Assembly: GCF_001894885.1 (NCBI RefSeq)
Contig: NZ_BCXB01000003.1
Location: forward strand, 62,001 to 126,000
Reading direction: 5' to 3'
DNA: 64,000 bases
From: Rhodococcus marinonascens NBRC 14363
GTDB taxonomy: Bacteria; Actinomycetota; Actinomycetes; Mycobacteriales; Mycobacteriaceae
A program made the position numbers and the translations under genes. A model generated the notes under the pieces. The model was not told the DNA's origin. It did no database searches and was given only the letters and a program-made list of their open reading frames with translations. Shown here piece by piece: positions 43,893-53,901 of this stretch; the first letter of the stretch is position 1; each line of letters starts with the position of its first letter.

Positions 43893-44591
43893 ATGATTCC
43901 GAGCCCGAACATCTGGCATTGGCCGGATGTGTACGAAGTCGAGAACCGCGCCCAGGACGTCGACGGAGCGATTTTCCGGTACCTGCGAGCGACCTTCGAT
44001 TGGACTGGCAACACCGTCGTCGACGTCGGTTGCGGGTCGGGATTCCACCTGCCCGTGTTCGCGGAATCCGCGCAGACGGTCATCGGTGTCGAGCCGCACA
44101 CCCCGCTGCTGAACCTAGCCCGCCAACGTGTGGCCGACATGCGCAACGTCCGGGTGATGGACGCCTCCGCCGAACGGATACCCCTCGGCGATGCGAGCGT
44201 GGATCTCGTGCATGCGCGCACGGCCTACTTCTTCGGTCCGGGGTGTGGCCCCGGAATCGCTGAGGCGTTGCGTGTTCTCCGACCGGGCGGAGCGCTCGTG
44301 GTGGTAGATCTCGACGCCACCGCTCATCCGTACGGCACGTGGATGTGTTCGGACCTGCCGCAGTACCGTTCGGGGCCCGTAGAGACATTCTTCGCCGCAC
44401 AGGGCTTCGACCTCGTGCGGGTGGAGACGAGGTGGGCGTTCTCCGATCGCGAATCGCTCCGCGGAGTTCTGAACATCGAATTCACGAAGCGGACGGCGGC
44501 GAGGGCGTTCGCACGGACACCGGGCCTGTCGCTCGATGTGCGCTATCGCATACACGCCCGCCGAAAGCCCGCCGTCCTCGAAACACTCTGA
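43893..44591 (+). CDS. Class I SAM-dependent methyltransferase
   Basis: 232 residues with motif I VVDVGCGSGFHLPVF, post-I Glu in VIGVEPH, DASAERIPLGDASVDLVHA (motif II region) and LRPGGALVVVDLD (motif III). It resembles UbiE/Methyltransf_11 enzymes; the substrate is not deducible. It lies 13 nt after cdsA on the same strand. The longest frame starts at 43893 (ATG). Confidence 0.88.
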   Translation: MIPSPNIWHWPDVYEVENRAQDVDGAIFRYLRATFDWTGNTVVDVGCGSGFHLPVFAESAQTVIGVEPHTPLLNLARQRVADMRNVRVMDASAERIPLGDASVDLVHARTAYFFGPGCGPGIAEALRVLRPGGALVVVDLDATAHPYGTWMCSDLPQYRSGPVETFFAAQGFDLVRVETRWAFSDRESLRGVLNIEFTKRTAARAFARTPGLSLDVRYRIHARRKPAVLETL

Positions 44592-44601
44592 TCGCCGCGT
44601 T

Positions 44602-44699
44602 GCTACTGCGGGGCGTTGTACCGCTACTGCGGGGGCCAATCTCTTGACGGCGGGGTCTTGACCGCGGGGTAATGTCTCGCTACCGCGGGGCAACGTCGA
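44602..44699. repeat. Degenerate 21-bp tandem repeat at the 3' end of citE
   Basis: Five units at 44602–44622, 44623–44643, 44644–44657 (14 bp), 44658–44678 and 44679–44699. Each has a core like GCTACYGCGGGG or TTGACSGCGGGG. They fill the gap between two convergent genes, and the last unit overlaps the final codons of citE, whose stop is within the array. Confidence 0.85.
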
Positions 44700-45546
44700 A
44701 TAGTCGCGCGAGAGCGTTGATCTTCTTCGCCTTCGCGAGCTTGGGGGCATCGCTGCCGTCTCGGATACCCGATCCGTCCTCGCCGAGGTCGGCGATGACG
44801 TCGCGTGCCCACTCGGCCTCGGCCGGCGATGGGCTCAGCGCGTCGTTGACGGGCGCTGTCTGCGCAATCGTCATGCACAGTTTCCCGGTCATGCCCATCG
44901 ACAGGGTCAGGGCCGCCGCCCGTGTCAGCGCGTCGACGTCGGTGCCCAGTGTGGGGCCGTCGATCGGGGCGGCGATGCGAGCCGCTCGACTCGTCACCGA
45001 CAGCCTCGACCGCGGATACGCCATCGCCAACGGCGAGTCGTCCATGCCGGTATCGCGGCGGAAGTCGCCACTGCCGAACGCGAGCCGGAATGTGGCCTCG
45101 GTGCGCGCGATCTCGGGTGCAGCCTCGAGACCCACAGCGGATTCGATGAGGGCAAGAACCTTGGTGCCACCGCGGAGTCTGTCCGCGGTCGCGTCGACCT
45201 GCATGCCGCTCTCGGTCTTGGCGAGCATGACGCCTTCGAGGCCGGGCACATCACTGAGGGCGTCCAGGTCGTCGGCCCAGTAGGGGGTGGTGGCGTCGTT
45301 GATGCGTACCCACGCTCGACGGCGCTCGCTGAGCCACGCGACGACATCGGCCCGGGCCTGGGGTTTGCGGTCCGGGGTGACGGCGTCCTCGAGGTCGAGA
45401 ATGACAGCGTCCGCGGCACTGGTGTGTGCCGCCTCGAAGTTCTCGGGTTTTCCAGCGGGAACCAGGAGCCAGGAACGCGCCTGTTCAGCAGCGATGCGCG
45501 GTGCGATAGTCGTCTCCATGTCGGCTGTCTCCATGTCGGCCTTCAC
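44680..45546 (-). CDS. CitE-like HpcH/HpaI aldolase family protein
   Basis: 288-residue TIM-barrel lyase-like protein related to citrate lyase beta subunit and malyl/citramalyl-CoA lyases. Motifs: SWLLVPAGKPENF, ADAVILDLEDAVTPDRK (metal and Arg binding), ALIESAVGLEAAPEIA and LAFGSGDFRRDTGMD. No citDF genes are nearby, so citrate lyase itself is unlikely; a CoA-ester lyase or thioesterase is more probable. The GTG start at 45546 is followed by a duplicated MET-rich stretch with two further ATGs. The stop lies in a 21-bp repeat array. Confidence 0.87.
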   Translation of the reverse strand: MKADMETADMETTIAPRIAAEQARSWLLVPAGKPENFEAAHTSAADAVILDLEDAVTPDRKPQARADVVAWLSERRRAWVRINDATTPYWADDLDALSDVPGLEGVMLAKTESGMQVDATADRLRGGTKVLALIESAVGLEAAPEIARTEATFRLAFGSGDFRRDTGMDDSPLAMAYPRSRLSVTSRAARIAAPIDGPTLGTDVDALTRAAALTLSMGMTGKLCMTIAQTAPVNDALSPSPAEAEWARDVIADLGEDGSGIRDGSDAPKLAKAKKINALARLFDVAPR

Positions 45547-45882
45547 AGTCGTGTCTCTTCGGTGATGTCCACGACAACAATCATGCTCGTTTAACGCCCC
45601 TACGATCCACTCGCGTAACTACTGTTCGGTCAGTTACTTGTGTTCAGCTTGCGCCGCAGGCGAGCCGCATGTCGAATCTGGACGGTTTCAGCGCCGACCG
45701 ACGCCGGAACCGCGACCATCGGGGATCTTCGAAAGCGAGTTCGAGGAGTCGTCCGGTGTTGTCGGCATACATTGATCTTCGTCCACCCGGACCGGTTCCG
45801 TGTGTGCATCGGGCGAGTGGACGACGATGATCTGGCATGCATGCGAGAGCCACGGCGGAATCAATGGGACAATGGCAGAACT
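45547..45882. other. 336-nt gap between citE and rlmN
   Basis: No gene is supported. The rlmN frame stays open back to 45640, but the extension (arginine- and cysteine-rich) has no family similarity, so it is left as leader. The AT-richer stretch GTAACTACTGTTCGGTCAG near 45615–45633 could contain promoter elements for either side. Confidence 0.45.
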
Positions 45883-46992
45883 ATGGTTGTTTCGCTTCCT
45901 CTCGTGTTCAACGCGCCCCGGCGTGGGATGCCCCCTCGGCATCTCGCGGACCTCGACTCCGCCGAACGTCGGGAGGTGGTGAAGGAACTAGGGCTCCCCG
46001 GATTCCGCGCCGACCAACTGGCCCGGCAGTACTATGGCAGGCTCGAAGCAGACGCCGAGAAGATGACCGACCTGCCGGCGGCGGTGCGAGACCAAGTGGG
46101 CTCGGAGCTGTTCCCGGTCCTGCTGACCCCGGTCAAGCACCTCGCGTGCGACGGCGGCGAGACGCGGAAGACGTTATGGAAGGCGAACGACGGCACGCTG
46201 CTCGAAAGCGTCCTCATGCGCTACCCGGACCGTGCGACCCTGTGCATCTCGAGCCAGGCAGGTTGCGGAATGGCTTGCCCGTTCTGCGCGACCGGCCAGG
46301 CCGGACTGCAACGCAATCTGTCAACGGCCGAGATCGTCGACCAAGTGCGTGCCGCGGCGGCGGCGCTGCGGGACGGCGAGGTGGCCGGTGGCCCGGGTCG
46401 ACTGTCCAACGTCGTGTTCATGGGAATGGGCGAGCCGCTCGCCAACTACAAGCGGGTGGTGGCGGCCGTGCGCCGGATCACCTCACCGGCCCCGGACGGC
46501 CTCGGGTTGTCGCAGCGGTCGGTGACCGTCTCGACCGTAGGGCTGGCGCCTGCCATCCGCAAGCTGGCCGACGAGGATCTCAGCGTCACTCTGGCGGTGT
46601 CCCTGCACACGCCCGACGACGAACTGCGGGACACACTGGTTCCGGTCAACAACCGGTGGTCGGTCGCCGAGGTCCTCAAGGCTGCCCGGTACTACGCCGA
46701 CAAGACCGGCAGGCGGGTTTCGATCGAGTACGCGATGATACGAGATGTCAATGATCAGCCGTGGCGCGCAGATCTGTTGGGCAAGAAGTTGCGCAAAGCC
46801 CTTGGCGCCTTGGTGCATGTGAACCTTATCCCGCTCAATCCCACTCCGGGCAGCGAATGGGACGCGAGTCCGAAGCCGGTCGAGAAGGAGTTCGTCCGGC
46901 GCGTGCTCGCGCAAGGCGTGTCCTGCACTGTGCGTGACACGCGCGGTCAGGAGATCGCAGCAGCCTGCGGTCAACTCGCGGCCGAAAACTGA
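45883..46992 (+). CDS. rlmN: 23S rRNA (adenine2503-C2)/tRNA methyltransferase RlmN
   Basis: Radical SAM enzyme methylating A2503 of 23S rRNA and A37 of some tRNAs. From ATG 45883 it has 369 residues. The Fe–S motif is [11 protein letters not shown] (CxxxCxxC), followed by [23 protein letters not shown], and the C-terminal Cys in [15 protein letters not shown] used in the mechanism. The earlier Cys partner lies in [11 protein letters not shown]-type sequence. The start is chosen for the conserved N-terminal region; the upstream extension is rejected. Confidence 0.94.
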   Translation: MVVSLPLVFNAPRRGMPPRHLADLDSAERREVVKELGLPGFRADQLARQYYGRLEADAEKMTDLPAAVRDQVGSELFPVLLTPVKHLACDGGETRKTLWKANDGTLLESVLMRYPDRATLCISSQAGCGMACPFCATGQAGLQRNLSTAEIVDQVRAAAAALRDGEVAGGPGRLSNVVFMGMGEPLANYKRVVAAVRRITSPAPDGLGLSQRSVTVSTVGLAPAIRKLADEDLSVTLAVSLHTPDDELRDTLVPVNNRWSVAEVLKAARYYADKTGRRVSIEYAMIRDVNDQPWRADLLGKKLRKALGALVHVNLIPLNPTPGSEWDASPKPVEKEFVRRVLAQGVSCTVRDTRGQEIAAACGQLAAEN

Positions 46993-47016
46993 AGTCGCGA
47001 AACGCAAGCAGAGTCC

Positions 47017-47061
47017 GATGAACCCATTCGTTCCCGACTGATCGGGACGAGCGGGTTCATC
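47017..47061. terminator. Bidirectional terminator between rlmN and DUF2631 gene
   Basis: GATGAACCC at 47017–47025 pairs with GGGTTCATC at 47053–47061, and an inner stem CGTTCCCGA/TCGGGACG adds eight pairs around a 4-nt loop. It lies between convergent genes and would serve both. Confidence 0.88.
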
Positions 47062-47097
47062 GTCAGTTCGCCTTCGAAATTGGCTTGGTTTTCGAAA

Positions 47098-47406
47098 CTA
47101 GCGGGGCTTGCGCCGCACGACGATGTCGCGGATGAGGATGCCGACCAGCAGGGCTGCGGAGCCGATCAGCCACAGGTCCTCGACCCTGCCGGTGTGGTTG
47201 CCGATGATCAGGGTCAGCAGGAAGACCGCGAAGAACCACCCGAAGAAACGGAACGTCTTGGGGGCTTCACCACTCCAGCCCCAGGCTGCGGACGGAACCT
47301 CCGCGGTGTCGACGTGCGAGGCCACGATGGGGTCGCTGGACGAGGGCTCCAACTGGGTACCGGCCACGATCGATCCTCCTGCAGATTCGGTTGCGCTACT
47401 CGACAT
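47098..47406 (-). CDS. DUF2631 family membrane protein
   Basis: 102 residues with a polar N-terminal half ([17 protein letters not shown]) and two membrane helices ([37 protein letters not shown]). It is a conserved actinobacterial neighbour of dxr with no known function. Confidence 0.88.
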   Translation of the reverse strand: MSSSATESAGGSIVAGTQLEPSSSDPIVASHVDTAEVPSAAWGWSGEAPKTFRFFGWFFAVFLLTLIIGNHTGRVEDLWLIGSAALLVGILIRDIVVRRKPR

Positions 47407-47487
47407 ATCGTGGCATACGACCGCCTGTCGTACGTAGCGGGGCCATCCGTTGCCGGAAACCGCAGAGCCATCAGGAACAATGGTCGG

Positions 47488-48645
47488 GTGGATGAAACCA
47501 GGCCCACTCGTGTCCTACTGCTCGGCAGTACCGGTTCGATCGGCACCCAGGCGTTGGAGGTGGTTGCCGCCAACCCGGACAAGTTCGAAGTCGTGGGTTT
47601 GTCCGCGGGCGGGGGAAACGTCGATCTGCTGGCACAACAGATCCGGGACACGGGTGTGTCCTCCGTTGCAGTCGCAGACCGCGGGGCCGCCGGCGCACTG
47701 GGCCTGCCAGGTGTGCTGAGCGGTCCCGACGCGGCAACCGAACTGGTGCGGACCACCGAGGCGGACGTCGTCCTCAACGCTGTCGTCGGATCCTTGGGGC
47801 TCGAGCCGACCCTGGCGGCACTCGAGTCGGGGGCGCGCCTCGCGCTGGCGAACAAGGAGTCACTTGTTGCGGGTGGGCCACTCGTGACGGCCGCTGCGGC
47901 ACCCGGCCAGATCGTGCCCGTGGACTCCGAACACTCCGCGCTGGCGCAGTGCCTGCGTGGGGGGCGCTCGGAGGAGGTGGACAGGCTCGTGCTCACCGCG
48001 TCCGGAGGGCCCTTCCGCGGCTGGAGTGCCGAAGATCTCGAGAGTGTGAGCCCGGCGCAGGCGCAGGCGCATCCCACATGGTCGATGGGTCCGATGAACA
48101 CACTGAATTCCGCAACCCTGGTCAACAAGGGACTCGAGCTGATCGAGACCCACCTGCTGTTCGGTGTCGACTACGACCGGATCGACGTCACCGTCCATCC
48201 TCAGTCGGTTGTGCATTCGATGGTGACGTTCACCGACGGTTCGACGCTGGCACAGGCCAGCCCGCCCGACATGAAGCTACCCATCGCGCTTGCGCTGGGC
48301 TGGCCGGACCGGGTCGCGGGGGCCGCGGCCGCGTGCGACTTCACGGCGGCGTCCACCTGGGATTTCGAGCCGCTCGACGGTACGGTCTTTCCTGCTGTCG
48401 ACCTCGCTCGGGACGCCGGCAAGAGAGGCGGATGTCTCACCGCCGTCTACAACGCTGCCAACGAGGTCGCCGCTCAGGCATTCTTGGACGGCATCATCCG
48501 GTTCCCCGCCATCGTCCGCACCGTCGCGGCGGTGCTTTCGGAGGCGGACGAGTGGTCGGCTCCACCGACTAACGTGGAAGACGTCCTGGCCGCAGACGGC
48601 TGGGCACGTGATCGGGCGCGTCAGCTCGTGAAGCAGGAAGGCTAG
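47488..48645 (+). CDS. dxr: 1-deoxy-D-xylulose 5-phosphate reductoisomerase
   Basis: Second enzyme of the MEP isoprenoid pathway, producing MEP from DXP with NADPH and a divalent metal. 385 residues from GTG 47488. Motifs: [18 protein letters not shown] (NADPH), [26 protein letters not shown] (metal), [11 protein letters not shown], and [20 protein letters not shown]. The ORF stays open far upstream, but the conserved dinucleotide-binding strand fixes the start. It forms a group with rip and ispG. Confidence 0.95.
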   Translation: MDETRPTRVLLLGSTGSIGTQALEVVAANPDKFEVVGLSAGGGNVDLLAQQIRDTGVSSVAVADRGAAGALGLPGVLSGPDAATELVRTTEADVVLNAVVGSLGLEPTLAALESGARLALANKESLVAGGPLVTAAAAPGQIVPVDSEHSALAQCLRGGRSEEVDRLVLTASGGPFRGWSAEDLESVSPAQAQAHPTWSMGPMNTLNSATLVNKGLELIETHLLFGVDYDRIDVTVHPQSVVHSMVTFTDGSTLAQASPPDMKLPIALALGWPDRVAGAAAACDFTAASTWDFEPLDGTVFPAVDLARDAGKRGGCLTAVYNAANEVAAQAFLDGIIRFPAIVRTVAAVLSEADEWSAPPTNVEDVLAADGWARDRARQLVKQEG

Positions 48646-48651
48646 AACTGC

Positions 48652-49869
48652 ATGGTGTTCGTAGTGGGCGTTGTTCTCTTCGCCCTGGGGATCGCACTGT
48701 CGATCGCGCTTCATGAAGCGGGCCACTTGTGGGTGGCAAAGGCCACCGGCATGAAGGTGCGCAGGTACTTCATCGGTTTCGGACCCAGGATCTTCTCGTT
48801 CCGTCGCGGGGAAACCGAGTACGGGCTCAAGGCGCTCCCACTCGGTGGGTTCTGCGACATCGCCGGTATGACGGCGATGGACGAACTCGAGCCGGACGAG
48901 CAAGACCGCGCCATGTACAAGAAGGCCACCTGGAAGCGGCTCGCGGTGATGTCGGGCGGCATCGGCATGAACTTCGTTCTCGGCCTGGTCCTGGTCTTCG
49001 TACTCGCCGTCGGGTGGGGGCTGCCCAACCTCAGTCCTCCACCCGCGACGGCGCTCGGCGATATGAGTTGTGCGCCCGCCACCCAGTCCGAGGATGGTCG
49101 GGTCGCAGCGTGCACGGGAGATGGACCTGCCCAGCAGGCCGGCCTCCAGCGGGGTGACGTGGTCACCGCCGTGGGTGACACCCCGGTCGACACGTGGGCG
49201 CAGTTCGTGTCCGCGACCCAGGCACAGACCGGTCCGGTGGACTTCACCGTCGAGCGTGGCGGCGAGACCCTTACGTTCGCCGTGGTGCCACAGGAAGTGC
49301 AGCGGTATGTGATCGACCCGCAGACCGACGAGAAGTCGTCGGAGACGGTGAGCGCGATCGGCGTCGGACCCGACTATTACCTTCCGACCCAGTACAACGC
49401 GCTGGCGGCGATCCCGGCATCCGTGGCCTTCACAGGTGACATGTTCACCATGACCGCGGAGCGCATGGTCGAGCTGCCTGGCAAGGTCGTGGATCTGTGG
49501 CATTCCGTGACCGGCGGGGAGCGTGACCTGGATACCCCGATCAGCGTCGTCGGCGCCAGCGTCATCGGTGGTGAGGTGGCCGAGCGCGGACTGTGGGAGG
49601 TGTTCATTCTCCTGCTGGCCAGCCTCAATTTCTTCCTGGGGATGTTCAACGTCCTCCCGCTGCTCCCGCTCGACGGCGGACACATGGCGGTGGCGGTGTA
49701 CGAGCGCGTCCGGGACTTCTTCCGCGGCCGCCGGGGACTGGCGCACGGCGGACCGGTCGACTACATGAAACTGCTGCCCGTCACCTACGTTTTCATCGTC
49801 GTCGGCGGCGCGTACATGTTGCTGACTCTGACCGCCGACATCGTCAACCCGATCCAGCTCTTCCCGTGA
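48652..49869 (+). CDS. rip1: Site-2 metalloprotease Rip1 (M50, RseP-like)
   Basis: Intramembrane protease that cleaves anti-sigma factors and regulates envelope composition. It has 405 residues. The zinc motif HEAGHLWVAKA is in the first helix, a PDZ-like domain occupies about residues 150–245 (PAQQAGLQRGDVVTAVGD), and the second metal-ligand motif is FNVLPLLPLDGGHM. The ATG is 6 nt after the dxr stop. Confidence 0.93.
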   Translation: MVFVVGVVLFALGIALSIALHEAGHLWVAKATGMKVRRYFIGFGPRIFSFRRGETEYGLKALPLGGFCDIAGMTAMDELEPDEQDRAMYKKATWKRLAVMSGGIGMNFVLGLVLVFVLAVGWGLPNLSPPPATALGDMSCAPATQSEDGRVAACTGDGPAQQAGLQRGDVVTAVGDTPVDTWAQFVSATQAQTGPVDFTVERGGETLTFAVVPQEVQRYVIDPQTDEKSSETVSAIGVGPDYYLPTQYNALAAIPASVAFTGDMFTMTAERMVELPGKVVDLWHSVTGGERDLDTPISVVGASVIGGEVAERGLWEVFILLLASLNFFLGMFNVLPLLPLDGGHMAVAVYERVRDFFRGRRGLAHGGPVDYMKLLPVTYVFIVVGGAYMLLTLTADIVNPIQLFP

Positions 49870-49909
49870 TCGCTAAACTCGACCTCGAGCTACGAAAGAA
49901 GGCCCCCAC

Positions 49910-51067
49910 GTGACCAGCCCGGTCGGATTAGGAATGCCGGAAGGCCCGGCCGCGGTTCTCGCGCCCCGACGCAAGACCCGCCAACTCGAGGTCGGAGCGG
50001 TTGGTGTCGGCAGCGACTCTCCGGTGTCCGTGCAGTCGATGTGCACCACGAAGACCCACGACATCAACGCCACCCTGCAGCAGATCGCCGAACTCACCGC
50101 GTCCGGCTGCGACATCGTGCGTGTCGCCTGCCCGCGTCAAGAGGACGCCGACGCGCTCGCGATCATTGCGAAGAAAAGCCAGATCCCCGTCATCGCCGAC
50201 ATCCACTTCCAGCCGCGCTATATCTTCGCCGCCATCGATGCCGGCTGCGCGGCCGTACGCGTGAATCCCGGCAACATCAAGGAGTTCGACGGGCGAGTCG
50301 GGGAGGTCGCGAAGGCGGCCGGGGACGCCGGCATCCCGATTCGTATCGGTGTCAATGCGGGCTCGCTAGACCCGCGTCTGATGCAGAAGTACGGCAAGGC
50401 GACGCCCGAGGCGCTCGTGGAGTCGGCGCTGTGGGAGGCGAGCCTGTTCGAGGAACATGGCTTCGGCGACATCAAGATCTCAGTCAAACATAACGACCCG
50501 GTCATCATGGTCGAGGCGTACCGCCAACTGGCCGCTCAATGCAACTACCCGCTGCACCTCGGTGTAACCGAGGCAGGCCCTGCGTTCCAGGGCACCATCA
50601 AGTCCGCGGTCGCATTTGGCGCACTGCTCGCCGAGGGTATCGGCGACACGATCCGAGTGTCGTTGTCCGCGCCGCCCGCAGAAGAGATAAAGGTCGGCAC
50701 GCAGATACTGCAGTCGCTGAACCTGCGCCCACGGAAGCTCGAGATTGTGTCCTGCCCGTCGTGTGGTCGCGCGCAGGTCGACGTGTACACGCTGGCGGAC
50801 GAGGTCACCGCGGGACTCGAAGGCATGGATATCCCGCTGCGCGTGGCCGTGATGGGGTGTGTCGTCAATGGCCCCGGTGAGGCACGGGAGGCTGATCTAG
50901 GTGTTGCGTCGGGCAATGGCAAGGGGCAGATCTTCGTCAAAGGTAAAGTCATCAAGACTGTGCCCGAGGCGCAAATCGTCGAAACTCTCATTGAGGAAGC
51001 GATGCGGATCGCGGAGGAGATGGAAGGCGATTCGACGTCCGGTTCACCCGTCGTCACGGTCAGCTGA
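49910..51067 (+). CDS. ispG: 4-hydroxy-3-methylbut-2-en-1-yl diphosphate synthase
   Basis: MEP-pathway [4Fe-4S] enzyme (GcpE) reducing MEcPP to HMBPP. It has 385 residues. Motifs: [30 protein letters not shown], and the cluster ligands in [11 protein letters not shown] and [20 protein letters not shown] start with GAAAGAAGG upstream. It is 40 nt after rip1. Confidence 0.96.
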   Translation: MTSPVGLGMPEGPAAVLAPRRKTRQLEVGAVGVGSDSPVSVQSMCTTKTHDINATLQQIAELTASGCDIVRVACPRQEDADALAIIAKKSQIPVIADIHFQPRYIFAAIDAGCAAVRVNPGNIKEFDGRVGEVAKAAGDAGIPIRIGVNAGSLDPRLMQKYGKATPEALVESALWEASLFEEHGFGDIKISVKHNDPVIMVEAYRQLAAQCNYPLHLGVTEAGPAFQGTIKSAVAFGALLAEGIGDTIRVSLSAPPAEEIKVGTQILQSLNLRPRKLEIVSCPSCGRAQVDVYTLADEVTAGLEGMDIPLRVAVMGCVVNGPGEAREADLGVASGNGKGQIFVKGKVIKTVPEAQIVETLIEEAMRIAEEMEGDSTSGSPVVTVS

Positions 51068-51161
51068 CCGGAGGTCTACGGTGGCCGTCGAAACGACTCC
51101 CGTTTTCGGCAAGTTCGTGGCAATCTAGTGGGCACGACTACTAGCTGACAAGGTTGGGTAG

Positions 51162-51998
51162 ATGCTCAAGCTCCTCGGTGCGAAACAGTTGAGCAGTCGA
51201 GACGCGGCACTCGCGCTCCGCGTGCTCGACGCCGATCCTGTCGCTGCCTGCATGGTCGCCGCCCGGGTGGAGCATGGCGGAACCGACCCCCGGATGATCC
51301 ATGGAGAGTTGTGGAGTCGCGGCGGGCCACTCGAATCGCTGTGTTTCTCTGGCGCGAATTTCGTCCCGCTTCGCGGCAGCACCGATGATATGCGGGCGTT
51401 CGCAGATCGGGCCTGCCGGACACCGCGCATGTGTTCGTCCCTGGTCGGCCGGGCCGAGCTGACCCTGCCGCTGTGGGGGATGCTCGAACTGGACTGGGGG
51501 CCCGCCCGTGAGGTCCGCGCCGATCAGCCGTTGCTGGCCTTGGCAAGTACACCGCTGTGCCGACCAGATCCGCTGGTACGGCAGGTGCGGATGCGCGAAC
51601 TCGACCAGTACCTTCCCGCCGCTGTCGCGATGTTCATCGAAGAGGTCGGCATCGACCCCCGCGCCAACGACGATGGTCGTGGCTACCGCCGGCGCGTCGC
51701 GAACCTCATCGCGGCGGGCCGGGCGTGGGCGCGGTTCGAGGACGGTCAGGTGGTCTTCAAGGCCGAGGTGGGATCGGTGTCCTCCCGGGTAGGGCAGATT
51801 CAGGGTGTCTGGGTACATCCGAGGTACCGGGGGCTTGGATTCGGAGCGGCCGGTACGGCGACGGTAGCTCAGGCGGTCATCGCCGACGGCCGGGTCGCCA
51901 GCCTGTACGTCAACAGTTTCAACACCATCGCCCGCAGTGTGTACGCGCGCATCGGCTTCAGCCAGGTTGCGACTCTCGCCACAATTCTCCTGGACTGA
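51162..51998 (+). CDS. GNAT-family acetyltransferase with DUF4081 N-terminus (Rv2867c-like)
   Basis: 278 residues. The N-terminal ~110 are a DUF4081-like region (GGPLESLCFSGANFVPL; LWGMLELDWGPAREVRADQP). The C-terminal ~130 are a GNAT fold with the acetyl-CoA motif GVWVHPRYRGLGFGAAGTAT and SLYVNSFNTIARSVYARIGF. The substrate is unknown. The place after ispG is conserved in mycobacteria. Confidence 0.9.
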   Translation: MLKLLGAKQLSSRDAALALRVLDADPVAACMVAARVEHGGTDPRMIHGELWSRGGPLESLCFSGANFVPLRGSTDDMRAFADRACRTPRMCSSLVGRAELTLPLWGMLELDWGPAREVRADQPLLALASTPLCRPDPLVRQVRMRELDQYLPAAVAMFIEEVGIDPRANDDGRGYRRRVANLIAAGRAWARFEDGQVVFKAEVGSVSSRVGQIQGVWVHPRYRGLGFGAAGTATVAQAVIADGRVASLYVNSFNTIARSVYARIGFSQVATLATILLD

Positions 51999-52025
51999 CA
52001 TCGCGCCCTGCCTACCCTGCCGACA

Positions 52026-53882
52026 GTGTTCGTCGACATAGCATGGGCGGCGATGAACCTTCGGCCCTTCCTTCACACACGCATTCTTCACGCACGTATC
52101 GTCCGGTCGATCGCCCTCGGTGGGGTCGCTGTGCTGATCGTGGGTGTGACGGCGTGCACGCCGCGACCGGACGGCCCGGAACCGGCGGCCCAGGCGTTTC
52201 TGGCAGCCTTCGCCGAACGGGATTCCGAGCGGGCCGCGGGCCTCTCGGACCGTCCCGACGCCGCCCGGCAGACCCTCGAGTCGACGTGGAAGTCACTGCA
52301 GGCCGAATCTCTCGAGGCTGAGACGACGGACGTCCGCGTAAGCGGTGACACGGCCACCGTGGGTTACACCTACGAATGGCATCTGACGAAGGATCGGGTG
52401 TGGACATATTCGGGCGAACTCCAGATGGGCCGACGCGGCGGCGACTGGGCTGTGCGCTGGAGTTCCACCAACGTCCATCCCCGACTGGGGGATCGTCAGA
52501 CGATGTCGCTGCGTACCGTTGCGGCGCCCAGGGCGCGAGTCAACGAGCATTCCGGATCGGACGTGCTCGTGCCAGGTGTCGTATATCGCGTGAAGTTCGA
52601 TGCGACGGAATCAGGCAATGTGATCAGGAGCGCGCAGTCATTGGCTTCGACGCTGGCGACGTTCGACAGCACCCTCACCGCGCAGTCGATCGCGGAATCC
52701 GCCACCGCGGTGAATGGTGACTACCTCGTCACCCGGCTGAGGTTGGAGGACTACGACCGGGTCGCGGGCGTGCTCGGTGGGATCCCCGGTGTGACGGTGT
52801 CCGACGAGGCCGACCTGGTGGCTACCGACCGGACGTTCGCCCCCGATCTCATCGGCCAGGTGAAGAAGACGGTGATCGACGAGGTCGACGGTGAGGCCGG
52901 TTGGAGCGTGGTCACCGTCAATCAGAACGGCGTCGACACCGATGTGCTCACCGAGACACCGCCCAAGCCCGTCCCGTCGTTCTCGATCAGTCTGGACCGG
53001 CCCATACAGATTGCCGCGCAGAATGCCGTGAACGCCCGACCTGACCAGACGATGATGGTGGTCGTTCAGCCCTCGACCGGCAACATCCTCGCCGTGGCTC
53101 AGAACGAGGCGGCCGACAGGGACGGACCAGTCGCCCTGACCGGCCTGTATCCGCCGGGTTCCACCTTCAAGATCATCACTGCGGGTGCGGCGATCTCTTC
53201 GGGTATCGCGACACCCGACACGATGGTGCCTTGCCCCGGTCGTATCGAGATCGGTGAGCGAAGCGTGCCGAACTACAACGAATTCGCGCTCGGCACGGTG
53301 TCGATGGCCACTGCGTTCGCCCGGTCGTGCAACACCTCGTTCGCGAAACTGGCGAGCGAGATGAAACCGAACGCGCTGACCGTCGCGGCTTCGCAGTTCG
53401 GAATCGGTGCCGACTACAAGGTCGTCGGTCTGCCAACCTACACAGGTTCGGTACCGGAAGCCGATGATCTGGTCCAACGAACGGAGGACGGTTTCGGACA
53501 GGGCAGGGTGGTGGTCAGCCCCTTCGGTATGGCGTTGGCAGCCGCGACCATCGCGCATGGTTCGACACCGCTGCCGGGGTTGATTGCCGGACGGGAAACG
53601 GCGACCGACGGCGACCCTCCGCCGATCAGTAGCGAGATGGTCGACGGTCTCCGCACAATGATGCGACTCGTGGTGACGAGCGGCACCGCCGGGCGGATCG
53701 CGGATCAGGGCGAGGTGTACGGCAAGACGGGTGAGGCCGAGGTCGAGGGCGGGTCGCACGCCTGGTTCGTCGGCTACCGCGGCGATCTCGCCTTCGCGAC
53801 CCTTGTGGTGCGAGGAGGAAGTTCAGACAATGCCGTCGCCGTGACTCGCGACATGTTCGCGGCGCTGCCCGAGTGGTACTGA
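52026..53882 (+). CDS. Penicillin-binding lipoprotein, class B (Rv2864c-like)
   Basis: Up to 618 residues; the ATG at 52053 (MNLRPFLHTR) is an internal alternative. A signal ends in VTAC, a lipobox. An NTF2-like MecA-N domain (PAAQAFLAAFAERDSERAA) is followed by a PBP dimerisation region and the transpeptidase: GLYPPGSTFKIITAG (SxxK), RSCNTSF (SxN) and YGKTGEAE (KTG). This subfamily is linked to carbapenem-type susceptibility in mycobacteria. Confidence 0.92.
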   Translation: MFVDIAWAAMNLRPFLHTRILHARIVRSIALGGVAVLIVGVTACTPRPDGPEPAAQAFLAAFAERDSERAAGLSDRPDAARQTLESTWKSLQAESLEAETTDVRVSGDTATVGYTYEWHLTKDRVWTYSGELQMGRRGGDWAVRWSSTNVHPRLGDRQTMSLRTVAAPRARVNEHSGSDVLVPGVVYRVKFDATESGNVIRSAQSLASTLATFDSTLTAQSIAESATAVNGDYLVTRLRLEDYDRVAGVLGGIPGVTVSDEADLVATDRTFAPDLIGQVKKTVIDEVDGEAGWSVVTVNQNGVDTDVLTETPPKPVPSFSISLDRPIQIAAQNAVNARPDQTMMVVVQPSTGNILAVAQNEAADRDGPVALTGLYPPGSTFKIITAGAAISSGIATPDTMVPCPGRIEIGERSVPNYNEFALGTVSMATAFARSCNTSFAKLASEMKPNALTVAASQFGIGADYKVVGLPTYTGSVPEADDLVQRTEDGFGQGRVVVSPFGMALAAATIAHGSTPLPGLIAGRETATDGDPPPISSEMVDGLRTMMRLVVTSGTAGRIADQGEVYGKTGEAEVEGGSHAWFVGYRGDLAFATLVVRGGSSDNAVAVTRDMFAALPEWY

Positions 53883-53901
53883 CCTGCGTGGCAACGGATC
53901 G

